From assembly GCA_964653485.1 (NCBI GenBank), contig CAZZFF010000011.1, positions 13,813 to 77,812 on the forward strand: a stretch of DNA of 64,000 bases, read 5' to 3'. Position 1 is the stretch's first letter. Each line of letters begins with the position of its first letter. Made by a program: the position numbers and the translations under genes. The notes below the pieces were generated by a model that was not told where the DNA came from, searched no databases, and saw only the letters and a list, made by a program, of their open reading frames with translations. This document shows positions 36,287 through 45,109 of this stretch, piece by piece. Origin of the DNA: CAVQND01 sp964653485 (GTDB lineage Bacteria > Verrucomicrobiota > Verrucomicrobiia > Limisphaerales > UBA8199).

Positions 36287-36451
36287 GGTGGGGTTCTTTT
36301 AGACTTTACCGAGTGTTCGACCCTGCGCGGGTGAGAGGGATTTGTGAGAGGGTCATGGAAACGGATAGGATTCGCTCCTTCACCGCGCCGCTCGTCTGTG
36401 CGGTATGCGGTAAGGGAGAATAGGCGTTTCGGTCTCACCTGACACGGGCAA

Positions 36452-36479
36452 ATCGTATCAAGACCGTCCGGTTCGTCAA
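36452..36479 (-). promoter_or_regulatory. Sigma70-type promoter upstream of the GH2 gene
   Basis: On the minus strand TTGACG (36474-36479) and TACGAT (36452-36457) are 16 bp apart, the same spacing and -35 sequence as the promoter of the GH3 gene. The leader to the GH2 ATG at 36286 would be about 160 nt. Confidence 0.45.
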
Positions 36480-36482
36480 CTT

Positions 36483-36728
36483 TCAGTCGCCTATGCTGAT
36501 GTTCAGGTCGGCGGCCGCTTTCAGGCGGCTGAGCAGGAACCCAAGTTCCTGCGGAGGTATAGTCAGTTTGCGGGCCAACAGTTCCTCAAGGATATGCGGC
36601 GGCAGCCTTCTGTTGACTTGGTCGAGGTCGTGCATCTGGGTTTCGTTGGGGCGCTGGCTGTTCGGTGCGGACACGAGATTGACCGATCGCCGCTTGCCTT
36701 TCGCGTTGATGAGAAGAAGTTCAGGCAT
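36483..36728 (-). CDS. Hypothetical small protein
   Basis: A frame of 81 residues from the ATG at 36728 (MPELLLINAKGKRRSVNLVS...), with a plausible helical C-terminus (HILEELLARKLTIPPQELGF, then LLSRLKAAADLN). No ribosome-binding site is visible and I recognise no family. An opposite-strand frame over the same bases (36594-36854) also looks semi-plausible, so either or neither may be real. The GH2 promoter begins just past the stop. Confidence 0.3.
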   Translation of the reverse strand: MPELLLINAKGKRRSVNLVSAPNSQRPNETQMHDLDQVNRRLPPHILEELLARKLTIPPQELGFLLSRLKAAADLNISIGD

Positions 36729-36874
36729 AAAGTTAGTCAATCCGCCAATCTGCGCTGGATTTGGCGCAAAGGCAACAGCGGCCATCCCGCCTTTGACTCA
36801 GCACGGCGGTCGCGGGAGGCGAGGAAGCAGTTCTTCGCCGAGTTGTTCAAATAACGCGCGGGCCGGGTGAACCG

Positions 36875-37516
36875 CTACCTGCGTGCGGCGCCATGAGCCG
36901 CGAGATGGTTGTTATGCGCCTCTTGCGCGTGCGAGACCTGCCCTGGCGTCGGGCCTTGATGGGGCGCGCGGCTTGCCGCCACTTCCGCCTTCGATGGTGT
37001 TGCCTTGATTCCGCGTCTGCCGTTGAACGCGTGGTTCGGACCCTTGATAACCCGAACCGCCGAGCGGTCCTCGTATGTATTATGCACGTTGTTCCGGTCC
37101 ACGTTCGATATAACCGTGTTATGCCGGAACACGCCCCCCTCCCAACGCCCGCCGCTGAAGCCCGAGCCGAAATAGCCGTTGCCGTAATTGATGCCGCCGT
37201 AGAAGCCGACTTGCGGGCCCCAATACCCTTCGTGCCAGACGTACCTGCCGCCGAGGAAGCCCCAATAGCCGGGCGTCCACAGAAGCCCCACGCTGGGAGG
37301 GACAACCCATTGACCCGGCACCCAGTAATAGCCGTAGTCGCCATACTGATAGTAGCCGGGCGTCCAAATATACCCGTCGCCAGGACAGAGGGGTTGGTCG
37401 AAGACGGCGATGGGCGGTGGCGCAATGGTGACCGAGAGCTGAATTCCCGCGAAGGCGCGCGCTCCGAAGAAGGCGGCCAGCACCAGAACCAAAAACGGCG
37501 TGAGTTTGTGTTTCAT
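36875..37516 (-). CDS. Exported WXXGXW/YXWGXW-repeat protein
   Basis: A protein of 213 residues with a signal peptide (TPFLVLVLAAFFGARAFA). It then carries repeated aromatic units of the type W-x-P-G-Y/W (YIWTPGYYQYGDYGYYWVPG, LLWTPGYWGFLGGRYVWHEGYWG), as found in the WXXGXW-repeat family. The C-terminal third is basic, with many H and R. Such proteins are periplasmic or outer-membrane associated and of unknown function. The gene stands alone, 157 nt upstream of the end of the arabinosidase gene. Confidence 0.8.
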   Translation of the reverse strand: MKHKLTPFLVLVLAAFFGARAFAGIQLSVTIAPPPIAVFDQPLCPGDGYIWTPGYYQYGDYGYYWVPGQWVVPPSVGLLWTPGYWGFLGGRYVWHEGYWGPQVGFYGGINYGNGYFGSGFSGGRWEGGVFRHNTVISNVDRNNVHNTYEDRSAVRVIKGPNHAFNGRRGIKATPSKAEVAASRAPHQGPTPGQVSHAQEAHNNHLAAHGAARR

Positions 37517-37673
37517 CGTTGAGTTCTCCTCCAGTTTTGTTCCGACTGATACTGTTAGATTTGCTCGGTGAAGCTGTGCGATTCAGGGAGAATTGCGTTC
37601 AGCATCATGTTCATCTGCCGGCAATTGTACGCCTTTGTCAGCGCGCGGCAAGCTGTTTTGCGCCCCATGGCCG

Positions 37674-40600
37674 TCACTCGAAACGAATCACGGTAAAGGA
37701 ATGCGGCGGGAAAGTGTAGCGAGCGAGGCCCTCGGCACACTGGTGGCGCCACTGGCCGATGGCTGGCTTGATGTGCTCCGGGTCCTGCGCGGTGTTGACC
37801 TCGTCCAGGGACCCGGCCAGTTGCTGGACCAGCGCCGTGGGGTGTGAAGGGACGAACCCATCGAGGTGGATGTCGGCGGAGACGGGCTCGCCGCCGATGT
37901 TCACCGCCTGCAGCACGAGTGTCTTGTTGTCTTCGCTGCGCTTGGCGTTCACGCTCAGTTGGTCAGCGGCGCCCTGGACCTCGGCGGACACGAGCCACGG
38001 CTCGTAGTTCCGCGAGACCATCCGCGTCACGTAGCCGGGTGGCTGCAGCCAGACCTGGGACGGGTTGAGAAAGAGCAGGCCCTGGTCCCAATCATTGTCG
38101 TTTTGGCCGTCGGGCTGCAGGCAGTTTGCCGAGCACGCGACCGGGAGTTTGTCGCCGACGCGTTCGACCTGGTTGATGGCGCAAGCGTTGGCCAGGGCGC
38201 GCTTCAGAGCATGATTGCCCGCGTTGAACTCGAAAATGACCACCTTGTATTTCGCGCCGGGACTGAGCTTCCCCAGTTGCTCGATGAAACTCCGCTCCCC
38301 CGCGAGATTGCCCGGCTGCGGCGGTTCTTCCGTCCCGGCGTGGACATCGAACCATACCTCGCGGCCATGGTCGCGGGCCAGGTCGAGGATTCTCTTGTGA
38401 GCCGCCAGCGTCTTGACCGCCCCGCCGTCAAAGTTGAATGGGTCCTTGATGACCTTGTTATAGAAGAAATCGCCGACGACGGGGATGATTTCGGGGTCCC
38501 GGGCCCACAGGGCCTCGGCCATCGGTTTGAACTTTTGCCAGTAGTTCTCGTCCACCTGTTCCTCGTTGCCCAACTCGAGATACTTGAGGCGATACGGCTC
38601 CGGGTGTCCCGCCGCGACTCGCCGCCGGCCCCAGTCGCTGTCGGCCGGACCATTGACATATTCAATGAAATCGGCCATGTCCCGCGGGCTTTCGCCCATG
38701 TTGAACGCGGGGATGGAGCGGAAACCCGCGGCGCCGCAGAAGTCGAGGAAGTCGAGGATGCCCCAGCCGTTTGAGGACTGGGGATACCACGTTCCCTGGC
38801 AGGGCGGCCGTTGGTCGCGCGGACCGATCATGTTCTTCCAACGATATTGCGGGTGATTGACCATCGAGCCGCCATAGCGCAGCACGGTGACGCCCTCGTC
38901 GATGAGCGCCTCGGCGATGTCCTTGCGCACGGGCAACCCTTTGAATCGTCCCCATTCTCCGGGCTGGAGGAATACGTAACCGAGCGCAACAGAACCGGGT
39001 TGCTTCAGTGTCACGGCAAATCGACCGGCCTTGTCGGTTTGGGTCGGCGTAAGGGTGAAGTCCAATCGTTGCCAATCATTGCTCGTCACCGCCAGATGCG
39101 ACGCGGCATAAACCGTCGCGCCGTCACGCCTCTCCAGCGCGACAAATAATTCCACCGGCTGCTCCGCCCGCGCCCACAGACAGCCCTCGTACGGTTTGCC
39201 GGCAATGAAGGACATGCCCCAACGGTTAAGACCCTGGTTTTCAACGCCGATTTCCCCTGCCCCGCCGACCAAGGTGATTCGCTGGCTTTGGTTGCCAAGG
39301 AAGGGGTGGCCGCTATCCAGCCGCCATTGGCCGATGGCCTGCCCGCGCCGCACCGGGCGCCACATCCGGCTGACGGCGTCGCTTTGGCCCCCTTTCGGTT
39401 TGAAGGACAGCGCCGTCTTTGTCCCCGCCGCTGATTGGACCCACAGATTGCGGTACCGCGCCTCGCGCGCCCAAGGCCGCAGACCTACCGCGCCGGAGTT
39501 GAGTGGATGCTCCCGGTCCTCATATTGGATGACGCTCTTTCCGTTCACCAGGACCTCGATGGTCTTTTCCGTCATTTTGACCTCCAGCGGTATCCACTGG
39601 CCCAACGGCGCCTGGCATGGGACATCACGGATCAACTCAAAATTGTGACGGTGCCGGCCAAGCCGGAGGATGTTCGCCTGGGCGTCCAGAGAGACCTCAT
39701 AACCGTCGAAATTGTCCGCGCCCTTGCCCGGCGCGCTGACTTTCACGATCAAACCGGCATTGCCGGCGCCGCGGTCGGATAGAAAGACGTCGACGCCGGC
39801 CTCGCCGCTCGCAAAGGGCGGATAGTCGCTCACCAGCTTCGGGCCTTCGCCACCGTCAGCCCAGAGCGCGTCGCCCTTGATCTTCCATTCTCCGCCGTAG
39901 CTCTTGAAGCCCTCGATCTGCAGGCTCTCGGACGGCTCCTGAAAGCTTTCGCCGAAAATCATCTGGCTGTAGAGGCCGCCATAGATTTCGTGGTTGACGT
40001 CCTCGATGCACGCGCCTGTCAAGTAACGCGATACAGCGTGAAGCGTTTGGTTCGCGCGGACCGTGATGGCGGCTTCCCGCGCCCGGCCGACCGCGGGCAA
40101 CGGCTCGGCCTTGTCCGCCGCCTCCGCCATCCAAACCCTCATCTCGCCCGCCTGCCGGTTGGCGTTCGCATAATAGGGGATGGCGGTGAACCGGACCTTC
40201 GTCACGCCGGGCACGGAGGCGGATGAAGCGTAAAGGGCATCAGGCCATGCCTCTTGGGTCAGCGCCAGGGCAGGACCGTCGATGACCGTGGCGCCGCCGA
40301 GCAAGTCCGGGCGGTATTGCGCGTCAAGCGGCGCTTCGGGCGGGATGACGATATTTCGCACATGGCCGCCGTTGTCCACCGCCTCCAGGCAATAGACCAA
40401 TGGGCCGCGCTCGATGGCCATGCGCCCGATGTCCGCTTCGACTTTCGGGTTGGCCTGGACGCGCCGGGCGGGCATGGGCAGAGAAAGCTCGATGACGTCG
40501 CCGCGCCGCCACGTTCGTTGAAGGCGCGCGTAGCCGCGGACCTTCTCGAAGGCGGCCAGGGGGCTGCCGTTGACTTGCAGCCGCGGCTCGCGGCACCAGC

Positions 40601-42128
40601 CTGGAAGCCGCACGTTGATGGCAAAATCCGCCTCGCGCTCCGGCTCGACGGCGAACTTAACGTCTCCGTCCCACGGATAACGGGTCGTTTGGCGAAGACT
40701 GAGCGGCACGCCGTTCACGGTCAGTTTGGCGAGCGAGCCGATGAATTGATTCACGAAGACGGCGCCCGGTTCCTGCGCATAGATGCAGCCCGGCAGAGCG
40801 CCCATTATTTTGAGGAACATAGGCGGACAGCACGGACATCCGTGCCAGGCCCAACGCGTTCGCTTCTCGTCCGCTTCAAGCGGGTTCTCGTAGAAGTAGG
40901 CGTCTCCTTTGAGCGACACGCCGCTCAGAATTCCGTTAAAGAGGGCGCGTTCGAGTTCGTCGGCGTAGCGCGCATCGGCGAAAGCGAGGTTCATATTCTG
41001 GTGAAAGAAGCCCGCGCCCACGGCGGCGCAGGTTTCAAGGTAGCCGTTGTTGGGCAGGGCGTAATCGGGGCCGAATCCTTCGTAGCCGGCCACGGCGCCC
41101 AGCCCGCCCGTGATGTACATACGGCGCAGAACCATGTTGTCCCAGAGGCGCCGGGCGGCGGTGAAGTAGTCTTCGCGGCCATTGACATTGGCGGCGGCCA
41201 CGAGACCGGCGCAGAGCAGTGTGGCCCGCACCGCGTGGCCTTCGATAGTTTGCTGTCGCAACACGGGTTGGTCATCCTGGCCATAGGGACCGTAGCTGGC
41301 GCGGCCTTCGTGGTTGCCTCGGTTCTCGATCCAGAACTCGGCGAGTGCGAGGTATCGCTGTTCGTCCACCGGCACTGGCATCCGGGACTTGAGCTGGGGC
41401 ATTTCACGGAACAGGAGATAGAGCTTCACCAGCGCCTCTTCTCCAAGCGAGTGGCCCGGCACGACGTTCTTTTTCGGGGACGGCCCCATCACGTCGGCCA
41501 TGTGGTTGGCCAGCCGGGCGGCTGTCTCGAGCAGGCGGGTCCGGCCGGTGGCGCGGTAATAGTGGACGGCCGCCTCAATCATGGCGCTGGCGTTATAGAC
41601 ATCGTGCTGCCACTGGTCGTTGCCACCGTTCAGGCCCCACCGGTGCAGCGGCTCTTTCAACTGCGTGTACGTGTTCAGATAGCCGTCGGGGTCCTTGGCC
41701 GCCGCGGCGGCGATGCGCTCGATGTATCCATCCAGGCGGGCCTCCAACGCCGGGTCGGGCTTCGACGCCAGGAAATCGGCGCACCCCCGTATCATCTCGT
41801 AGATCAGCCCGTCATACCAGGGCGGGCCGCCATGGTCCCCGCCCGCACCGTCGCGAATCTTGTCGAAGTTGGCCAGGGCGCCGTCTTTCTCAAACTTCGC
41901 AAGACAGTCGGGAATGGTGATTTCGCGCCAGACCGTCAGCTTGGGCGACCAGAAGTCGTCTTCAATGAGGACCTGCTGAACTGGGACTGGCGTGAGCAGA
42001 TGAGGCGCGGCGCTCTGGGCGAAGGCCGGAAAGGCGAGCAGGGTCAGCAAGGCGACGGTGTTAAGGGCGGATGTTTCACAAGTTCCCCGGCGGCAGCCGG
42101 CGGCGATTCGGGTCAAGCGTCTTGTCAT
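37674..42128 (-). CDS. GH127 + GH51 double arabinofuranosidase (fusion)
   Basis: The 1484-residue protein starts at the ATG at 42128, 4 nt after the stop of the GRE gene, with a signal helix (ALNTVALLTLLAFPAFAQ). Its first half (about 45-690) is a GH127/DUF1680 beta-L-arabinofuranosidase. The zinc-site residues are E365 and C367 (GYLETCAAVG) and C433-C434 (GCPCCPPM), where one Cys is the nucleophile in the family. The second half (about 700-1484) is a GH51 alpha-L-arabinofuranosidase: it opens with CIEDVNHEIYGGLYSQMIFG, has a concanavalin-like insert (KTIEVLVNGKSVIQYED), the acid/base in YLELGNEEQ and a nucleophile in VVIFEFNAGN. The enzyme could remove both beta- and alpha-linked arabinose from one polymer. 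Last gene of the ABC/GRE operon. Confidence 0.9.
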   Translation of the reverse strand: MTRRLTRIAAGCRRGTCETSALNTVALLTLLAFPAFAQSAAPHLLTPVPVQQVLIEDDFWSPKLTVWREITIPDCLAKFEKDGALANFDKIRDGAGGDHGGPPWYDGLIYEMIRGCADFLASKPDPALEARLDGYIERIAAAAAKDPDGYLNTYTQLKEPLHRWGLNGGNDQWQHDVYNASAMIEAAVHYYRATGRTRLLETAARLANHMADVMGPSPKKNVVPGHSLGEEALVKLYLLFREMPQLKSRMPVPVDEQRYLALAEFWIENRGNHEGRASYGPYGQDDQPVLRQQTIEGHAVRATLLCAGLVAAANVNGREDYFTAARRLWDNMVLRRMYITGGLGAVAGYEGFGPDYALPNNGYLETCAAVGAGFFHQNMNLAFADARYADELERALFNGILSGVSLKGDAYFYENPLEADEKRTRWAWHGCPCCPPMFLKIMGALPGCIYAQEPGAVFVNQFIGSLAKLTVNGVPLSLRQTTRYPWDGDVKFAVEPEREADFAINVRLPGWCREPRLQVNGSPLAAFEKVRGYARLQRTWRRGDVIELSLPMPARRVQANPKVEADIGRMAIERGPLVYCLEAVDNGGHVRNIVIPPEAPLDAQYRPDLLGGATVIDGPALALTQEAWPDALYASSASVPGVTKVRFTAIPYYANANRQAGEMRVWMAEAADKAEPLPAVGRAREAAITVRANQTLHAVSRYLTGACIEDVNHEIYGGLYSQMIFGESFQEPSESLQIEGFKSYGGEWKIKGDALWADGGEGPKLVSDYPPFASGEAGVDVFLSDRGAGNAGLIVKVSAPGKGADNFDGYEVSLDAQANILRLGRHRHNFELIRDVPCQAPLGQWIPLEVKMTEKTIEVLVNGKSVIQYEDREHPLNSGAVGLRPWAREARYRNLWVQSAAGTKTALSFKPKGGQSDAVSRMWRPVRRGQAIGQWRLDSGHPFLGNQSQRITLVGGAGEIGVENQGLNRWGMSFIAGKPYEGCLWARAEQPVELFVALERRDGATVYAASHLAVTSNDWQRLDFTLTPTQTDKAGRFAVTLKQPGSVALGYVFLQPGEWGRFKGLPVRKDIAEALIDEGVTVLRYGGSMVNHPQYRWKNMIGPRDQRPPCQGTWYPQSSNGWGILDFLDFCGAAGFRSIPAFNMGESPRDMADFIEYVNGPADSDWGRRRVAAGHPEPYRLKYLELGNEEQVDENYWQKFKPMAEALWARDPEIIPVVGDFFYNKVIKDPFNFDGGAVKTLAAHKRILDLARDHGREVWFDVHAGTEEPPQPGNLAGERSFIEQLGKLSPGAKYKVVIFEFNAGNHALKRALANACAINQVERVGDKLPVACSANCLQPDGQNDNDWDQGLLFLNPSQVWLQPPGYVTRMVSRNYEPWLVSAEVQGAADQLSVNAKRSEDNKTLVLQAVNIGGEPVSADIHLDGFVPSHPTALVQQLAGSLDEVNTAQDPEHIKPAIGQWRHQCAEGLARYTFPPHSFTVIRFE

Positions 42129-42132
42129 AGAA

Positions 42133-44337
42133 TTACTCTCCGTAGGTGTGCCGGGCAATGATCTGGTCCTGATAGACCTCGTCCAGCTCGCAAAAGTAGC
42201 CGCTCCAGCCCCAAACGCGCACCACGAGGTTCCTGTGCCGTTCCGGGTGGCGCTTGGCATCCTTGAGCGTCCGCACGTTCAGTGTGTTGATCTGAAGCTG
42301 CTGGCAGCCGACATGCGCGAACAGCCGGATTAGCAGCGCGACCTTGCGCACCGCCTCCGGGTTTCGGAAGACCGTGTCCGAGAGTTCCATGGTCAACGGG
42401 CCGCCGTTGCACACGCGGCGATAATCGAGTTTGGCGTAGCTCTGCAACACGCTAAGCGGGCCGCGCACTTTCACGCCCTGGGAAGGCGCGAGGCTGGTGC
42501 TGAAAAGCTTGCCGGCCTTGCGGCCATCGGCCGTCGCGCCGACGGTGGGCTCGACCATGCCCTGGTGCCCGCGCGCCAGCCACACGTGGTACATTGCGGA
42601 GCCGCTGCCCGGGCGGACGATGCCGCCGCGTCCATTGTCCGGGACGGCCTCGCACGCGCCGGCGAAGAGGTCGAAGAGCTTCACCAGCATCGAGTCGGCG
42701 CCGTCGTCGTTGTTGCCCACTTTGGGGGCATCCTCGGCCAGCCGGCGGCGGAGAGGTTCGTCCTGTTCGTAGTCCGCGGCCAGCGCGTCGAGGAGCCGCT
42801 GGGCGGGGACGCTCTTCTCGTCGAATACGAACTTCTTGACGGACGCCAGCGCATCGGCGGCATTGGAGGAGCAGGCGCCGTGGATTCCGAAGTTGTTGTA
42901 CTTGAGGCCGTGAGAGAGGTCGCGGCCTCGTTCCAGGCAGCCGTTCATCAGCGCGCTGTAGTAAGGCGCGGGCGGCAGGAGCAGGCCGGCGTAGCTGGCG
43001 ACGAGCCGGGCCACCTGCGCTCGCATGTTGGCATCGACGCGCCCGAGGATGCCCGCGAAGGAATCCCCCGCGGCCAAGCCTTCCCGCAACGCGGTGTCCA
43101 CCGCGGCGGGCATTGAGACGGCGCCGATATTCACCACTTCCATGCCGCGTCCCGGGATGCAGAACTCCCAGCAAGCCGCCACGGTATAATCTCGAGCGTC
43201 TTCAGGTTCGTAGCCGTGGGCGATCAATCCGGCGATGACCACGTCGTCGTTGGAGTATTGCGGGAATCCGAGGCCGATTTCGGTCAACCGCGCGGCCAAC
43301 TCAAGCAAGTCCATGCCGGTTTCTTTGGTCACGCGCAAGTTGATCTTGGGATCAATCATCCCCACGCCCCGCGCCACCCTGAGCGCCATGCGGGTGAGGG
43401 GATTGACGGCCGGCGTGTTGCCCCGTGTCACGCCGCCGAGCATGAGGGACTGGCCGTTATCGCCCTGCTGGATGCCGGGATAGAGTTCGCTGTCTTTGTT
43501 GAGCGAAAGGAAGAATTCGGCGAGCAGTTGCTCGGCGCCGGGCGCGTCCAGGCGGCCCGCCGCCAGGTCGGCCTCCAGGTAGGGCCACATATACTGATCG
43601 AAACGGCCCAGCCCGCAGTGGTAATGACCGCTCATCCAGAGCGCCGCATGGCAGAACCGCAGCGCTTGAAGCGCCTCGTGGAACGTGCGCGGCCGGCGTG
43701 CCGGGACCTGGCGCAGCATTTGCGCGACGTCCAGCCGTCCGAGGCGAAGCGCCTCGGCCGCATAACGGCCCGCCAGGTCGAGCACGGCGTCGATTGTCTC
43801 CACGGCGCAGTCCAGGAACTCCACCGCCTCGGGGTCATTTTTCATCCGCGCGCGCGCGGCGAGGGCCGCGTGACGCCGCCCGGCCAACCCTTGTTCGAGC
43901 ACCATGCCCCAATCGGCGCAGATGTTGCTGATCGGCCCGAGTTCGTGCAGACGTCTGCCGGAGGTCAGCACCCGGGTTTGCTCCTCGGAATAAATCCGCG
44001 GAAGCCGCGTGGTCGTCTGTATGAAGACAATCCGTTCATCGGGCAGGATGACAACGTCTTGCGCCTCGCAAACGCGGCGCGTCAGCCGGGCGGCCCGCCG
44101 CGGCCACGAAAGGCGCTCCGCCTCGCACTCGGCCAGCAGCGTCGTCACCTCCGGAGACACGCGAAAGCGCCTGTAATCGCCATCCCGGAGCGATTGCTTC
44201 ATGCGCGCCAGGCGCGGTTCCAGCTCGAAGCAGGCGGCCGGTGCGGCCGCACCGAGCCTCGGCAAGGGCGCCACTGCCGGAGGAGCCGCGTCGCGCCTGG
44301 GACTCGTTGCCGTCAAGTTGTTGGTTGTTGCGATCAT
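42133..44337 (-). CDS. Glycyl radical enzyme, probable dehydratase-type
   Basis: A cytoplasmic 734-residue protein of the pyruvate formate-lyase/diol dehydratase superfamily. The glycyl radical site is R707-V-W-G710-W, 24 residues from the C-terminus as in known GREs, although W replaces the usual Y. The thiyl Cys is C389 in AACWEFCIPG. Its Glu two residues later (E391) matches the C-x-E pair of glycerol dehydratase and choline lyase and differs from the Cys-Cys pair of PFL. A second Cys, C393, is unusual. The reaction is therefore likely a radical dehydration or C-X elimination; the substrate is inferred from context to be a sugar or sugar derivative. The start overlaps the activase stop by 4 nt. 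Confidence 0.92.
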   Translation of the reverse strand: MIATTNNLTATSPRRDAAPPAVAPLPRLGAAAPAACFELEPRLARMKQSLRDGDYRRFRVSPEVTTLLAECEAERLSWPRRAARLTRRVCEAQDVVILPDERIVFIQTTTRLPRIYSEEQTRVLTSGRRLHELGPISNICADWGMVLEQGLAGRRHAALAARARMKNDPEAVEFLDCAVETIDAVLDLAGRYAAEALRLGRLDVAQMLRQVPARRPRTFHEALQALRFCHAALWMSGHYHCGLGRFDQYMWPYLEADLAAGRLDAPGAEQLLAEFFLSLNKDSELYPGIQQGDNGQSLMLGGVTRGNTPAVNPLTRMALRVARGVGMIDPKINLRVTKETGMDLLELAARLTEIGLGFPQYSNDDVVIAGLIAHGYEPEDARDYTVAACWEFCIPGRGMEVVNIGAVSMPAAVDTALREGLAAGDSFAGILGRVDANMRAQVARLVASYAGLLLPPAPYYSALMNGCLERGRDLSHGLKYNNFGIHGACSSNAADALASVKKFVFDEKSVPAQRLLDALAADYEQDEPLRRRLAEDAPKVGNNDDGADSMLVKLFDLFAGACEAVPDNGRGGIVRPGSGSAMYHVWLARGHQGMVEPTVGATADGRKAGKLFSTSLAPSQGVKVRGPLSVLQSYAKLDYRRVCNGGPLTMELSDTVFRNPEAVRKVALLIRLFAHVGCQQLQINTLNVRTLKDAKRHPERHRNLVVRVWGWSGYFCELDEVYQDQIIARHTYGE

Positions 44338-45089
44338 AAGATTCGGACCTCAACGCCCGCGGCCTCGAAAGGGGCCGTATTGCACTCCACGGGCCGTGAT
44401 TCGTCAAAGGTAGGTTGGAAGGCCAGGCCGCAGGCGGCGTATTTCGCGCCCGCGGCGCGGTTATAGGGCAGCAAATCAACCCGTTGCAGGCCGGGGATTC
44501 CGGCGATCAAACCCGCAATGCCGGAGAGGTTCGCGTCGGTATCCGTCACGCCGGGAATGAGCGGCACGCGAATCACAAACGGTACGCCCAGGCCGCCCAA
44601 AAGCCGGAGGTTCCGCAGGATACGCGCGTTGTCCGTCCCCGTGTGGCGCCGGTGCTGGTCCGGGTCCGCCAGTTTCAAATCGAAAAAGACGAGGCTGCAC
44701 TTGCGGGCGACGAGGCTAAAGCCCGCTTCCCCCGCGTGGGCCGAGGTTTCGAGCACGACGTCGAGGTTGTCCAACTGGTCTGTCACTTCCGCGACGAATT
44801 CGGCCTGGGCCAGCGGTTCGCCGCCGGAGAAGGTCACACCGCCTTCGCCGGTGCGCAGCAGGTCGGCCTGGCTGTTGATGCGCGCGGCCAGTTCCGCCGA
44901 GGAAAAGACCTGGCCCGCCACGCGGTCGCCAGCCGCCCCGCGGAGGACCTGCGGCCGCGGTGACCAGCCTTCGGGATTGTGGCACCAGGAACACCTCAAG
45001 GGACACCCCTTCAGGAAAACGGTGACACGAACGCCGGGTCCGTCGTGGACTGCGAATTCCTTGATGTCGAATATGACGCCTGTCAACAT
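44334..45089 (-). CDS. Glycyl-radical-enzyme activase (radical SAM)
   Basis: A protein of 251 residues that makes the glycyl radical on its partner. The 4Fe-4S site is C29-x3-C33-x2-C36 (GCPLRCSWCHNPE), and the SAM-binding GGE motif is at 88-91 (TFSGGEP). There is no cysteine between residue 37 and the GGE motif, so the extra ferredoxin-like clusters of most dehydratase activases are absent; the protein has the short PflA architecture. The last bases overlap the GRE start (ATGA), so the two proteins are made together. Oxygen sensitivity implies that the pathway works under anoxic conditions. Confidence 0.95.
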   Translation of the reverse strand: MLTGVIFDIKEFAVHDGPGVRVTVFLKGCPLRCSWCHNPEGWSPRPQVLRGAAGDRVAGQVFSSAELAARINSQADLLRTGEGGVTFSGGEPLAQAEFVAEVTDQLDNLDVVLETSAHAGEAGFSLVARKCSLVFFDLKLADPDQHRRHTGTDNARILRNLRLLGGLGVPFVIRVPLIPGVTDTDANLSGIAGLIAGIPGLQRVDLLPYNRAAGAKYAACGLAFQPTFDESRPVECNTAPFEAAGVEVRIL

Positions 45090-45109
45090 GAGTCAAAGGG
45101 CATCGCCCG

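Noticed and set aside
36594..36854. Plus-strand 86-codon frame opposite the small hypothetical gene
   Set aside because: No family, ribosome-binding site or neighbour supports it; it may equally be a shadow of the minus-strand frame.
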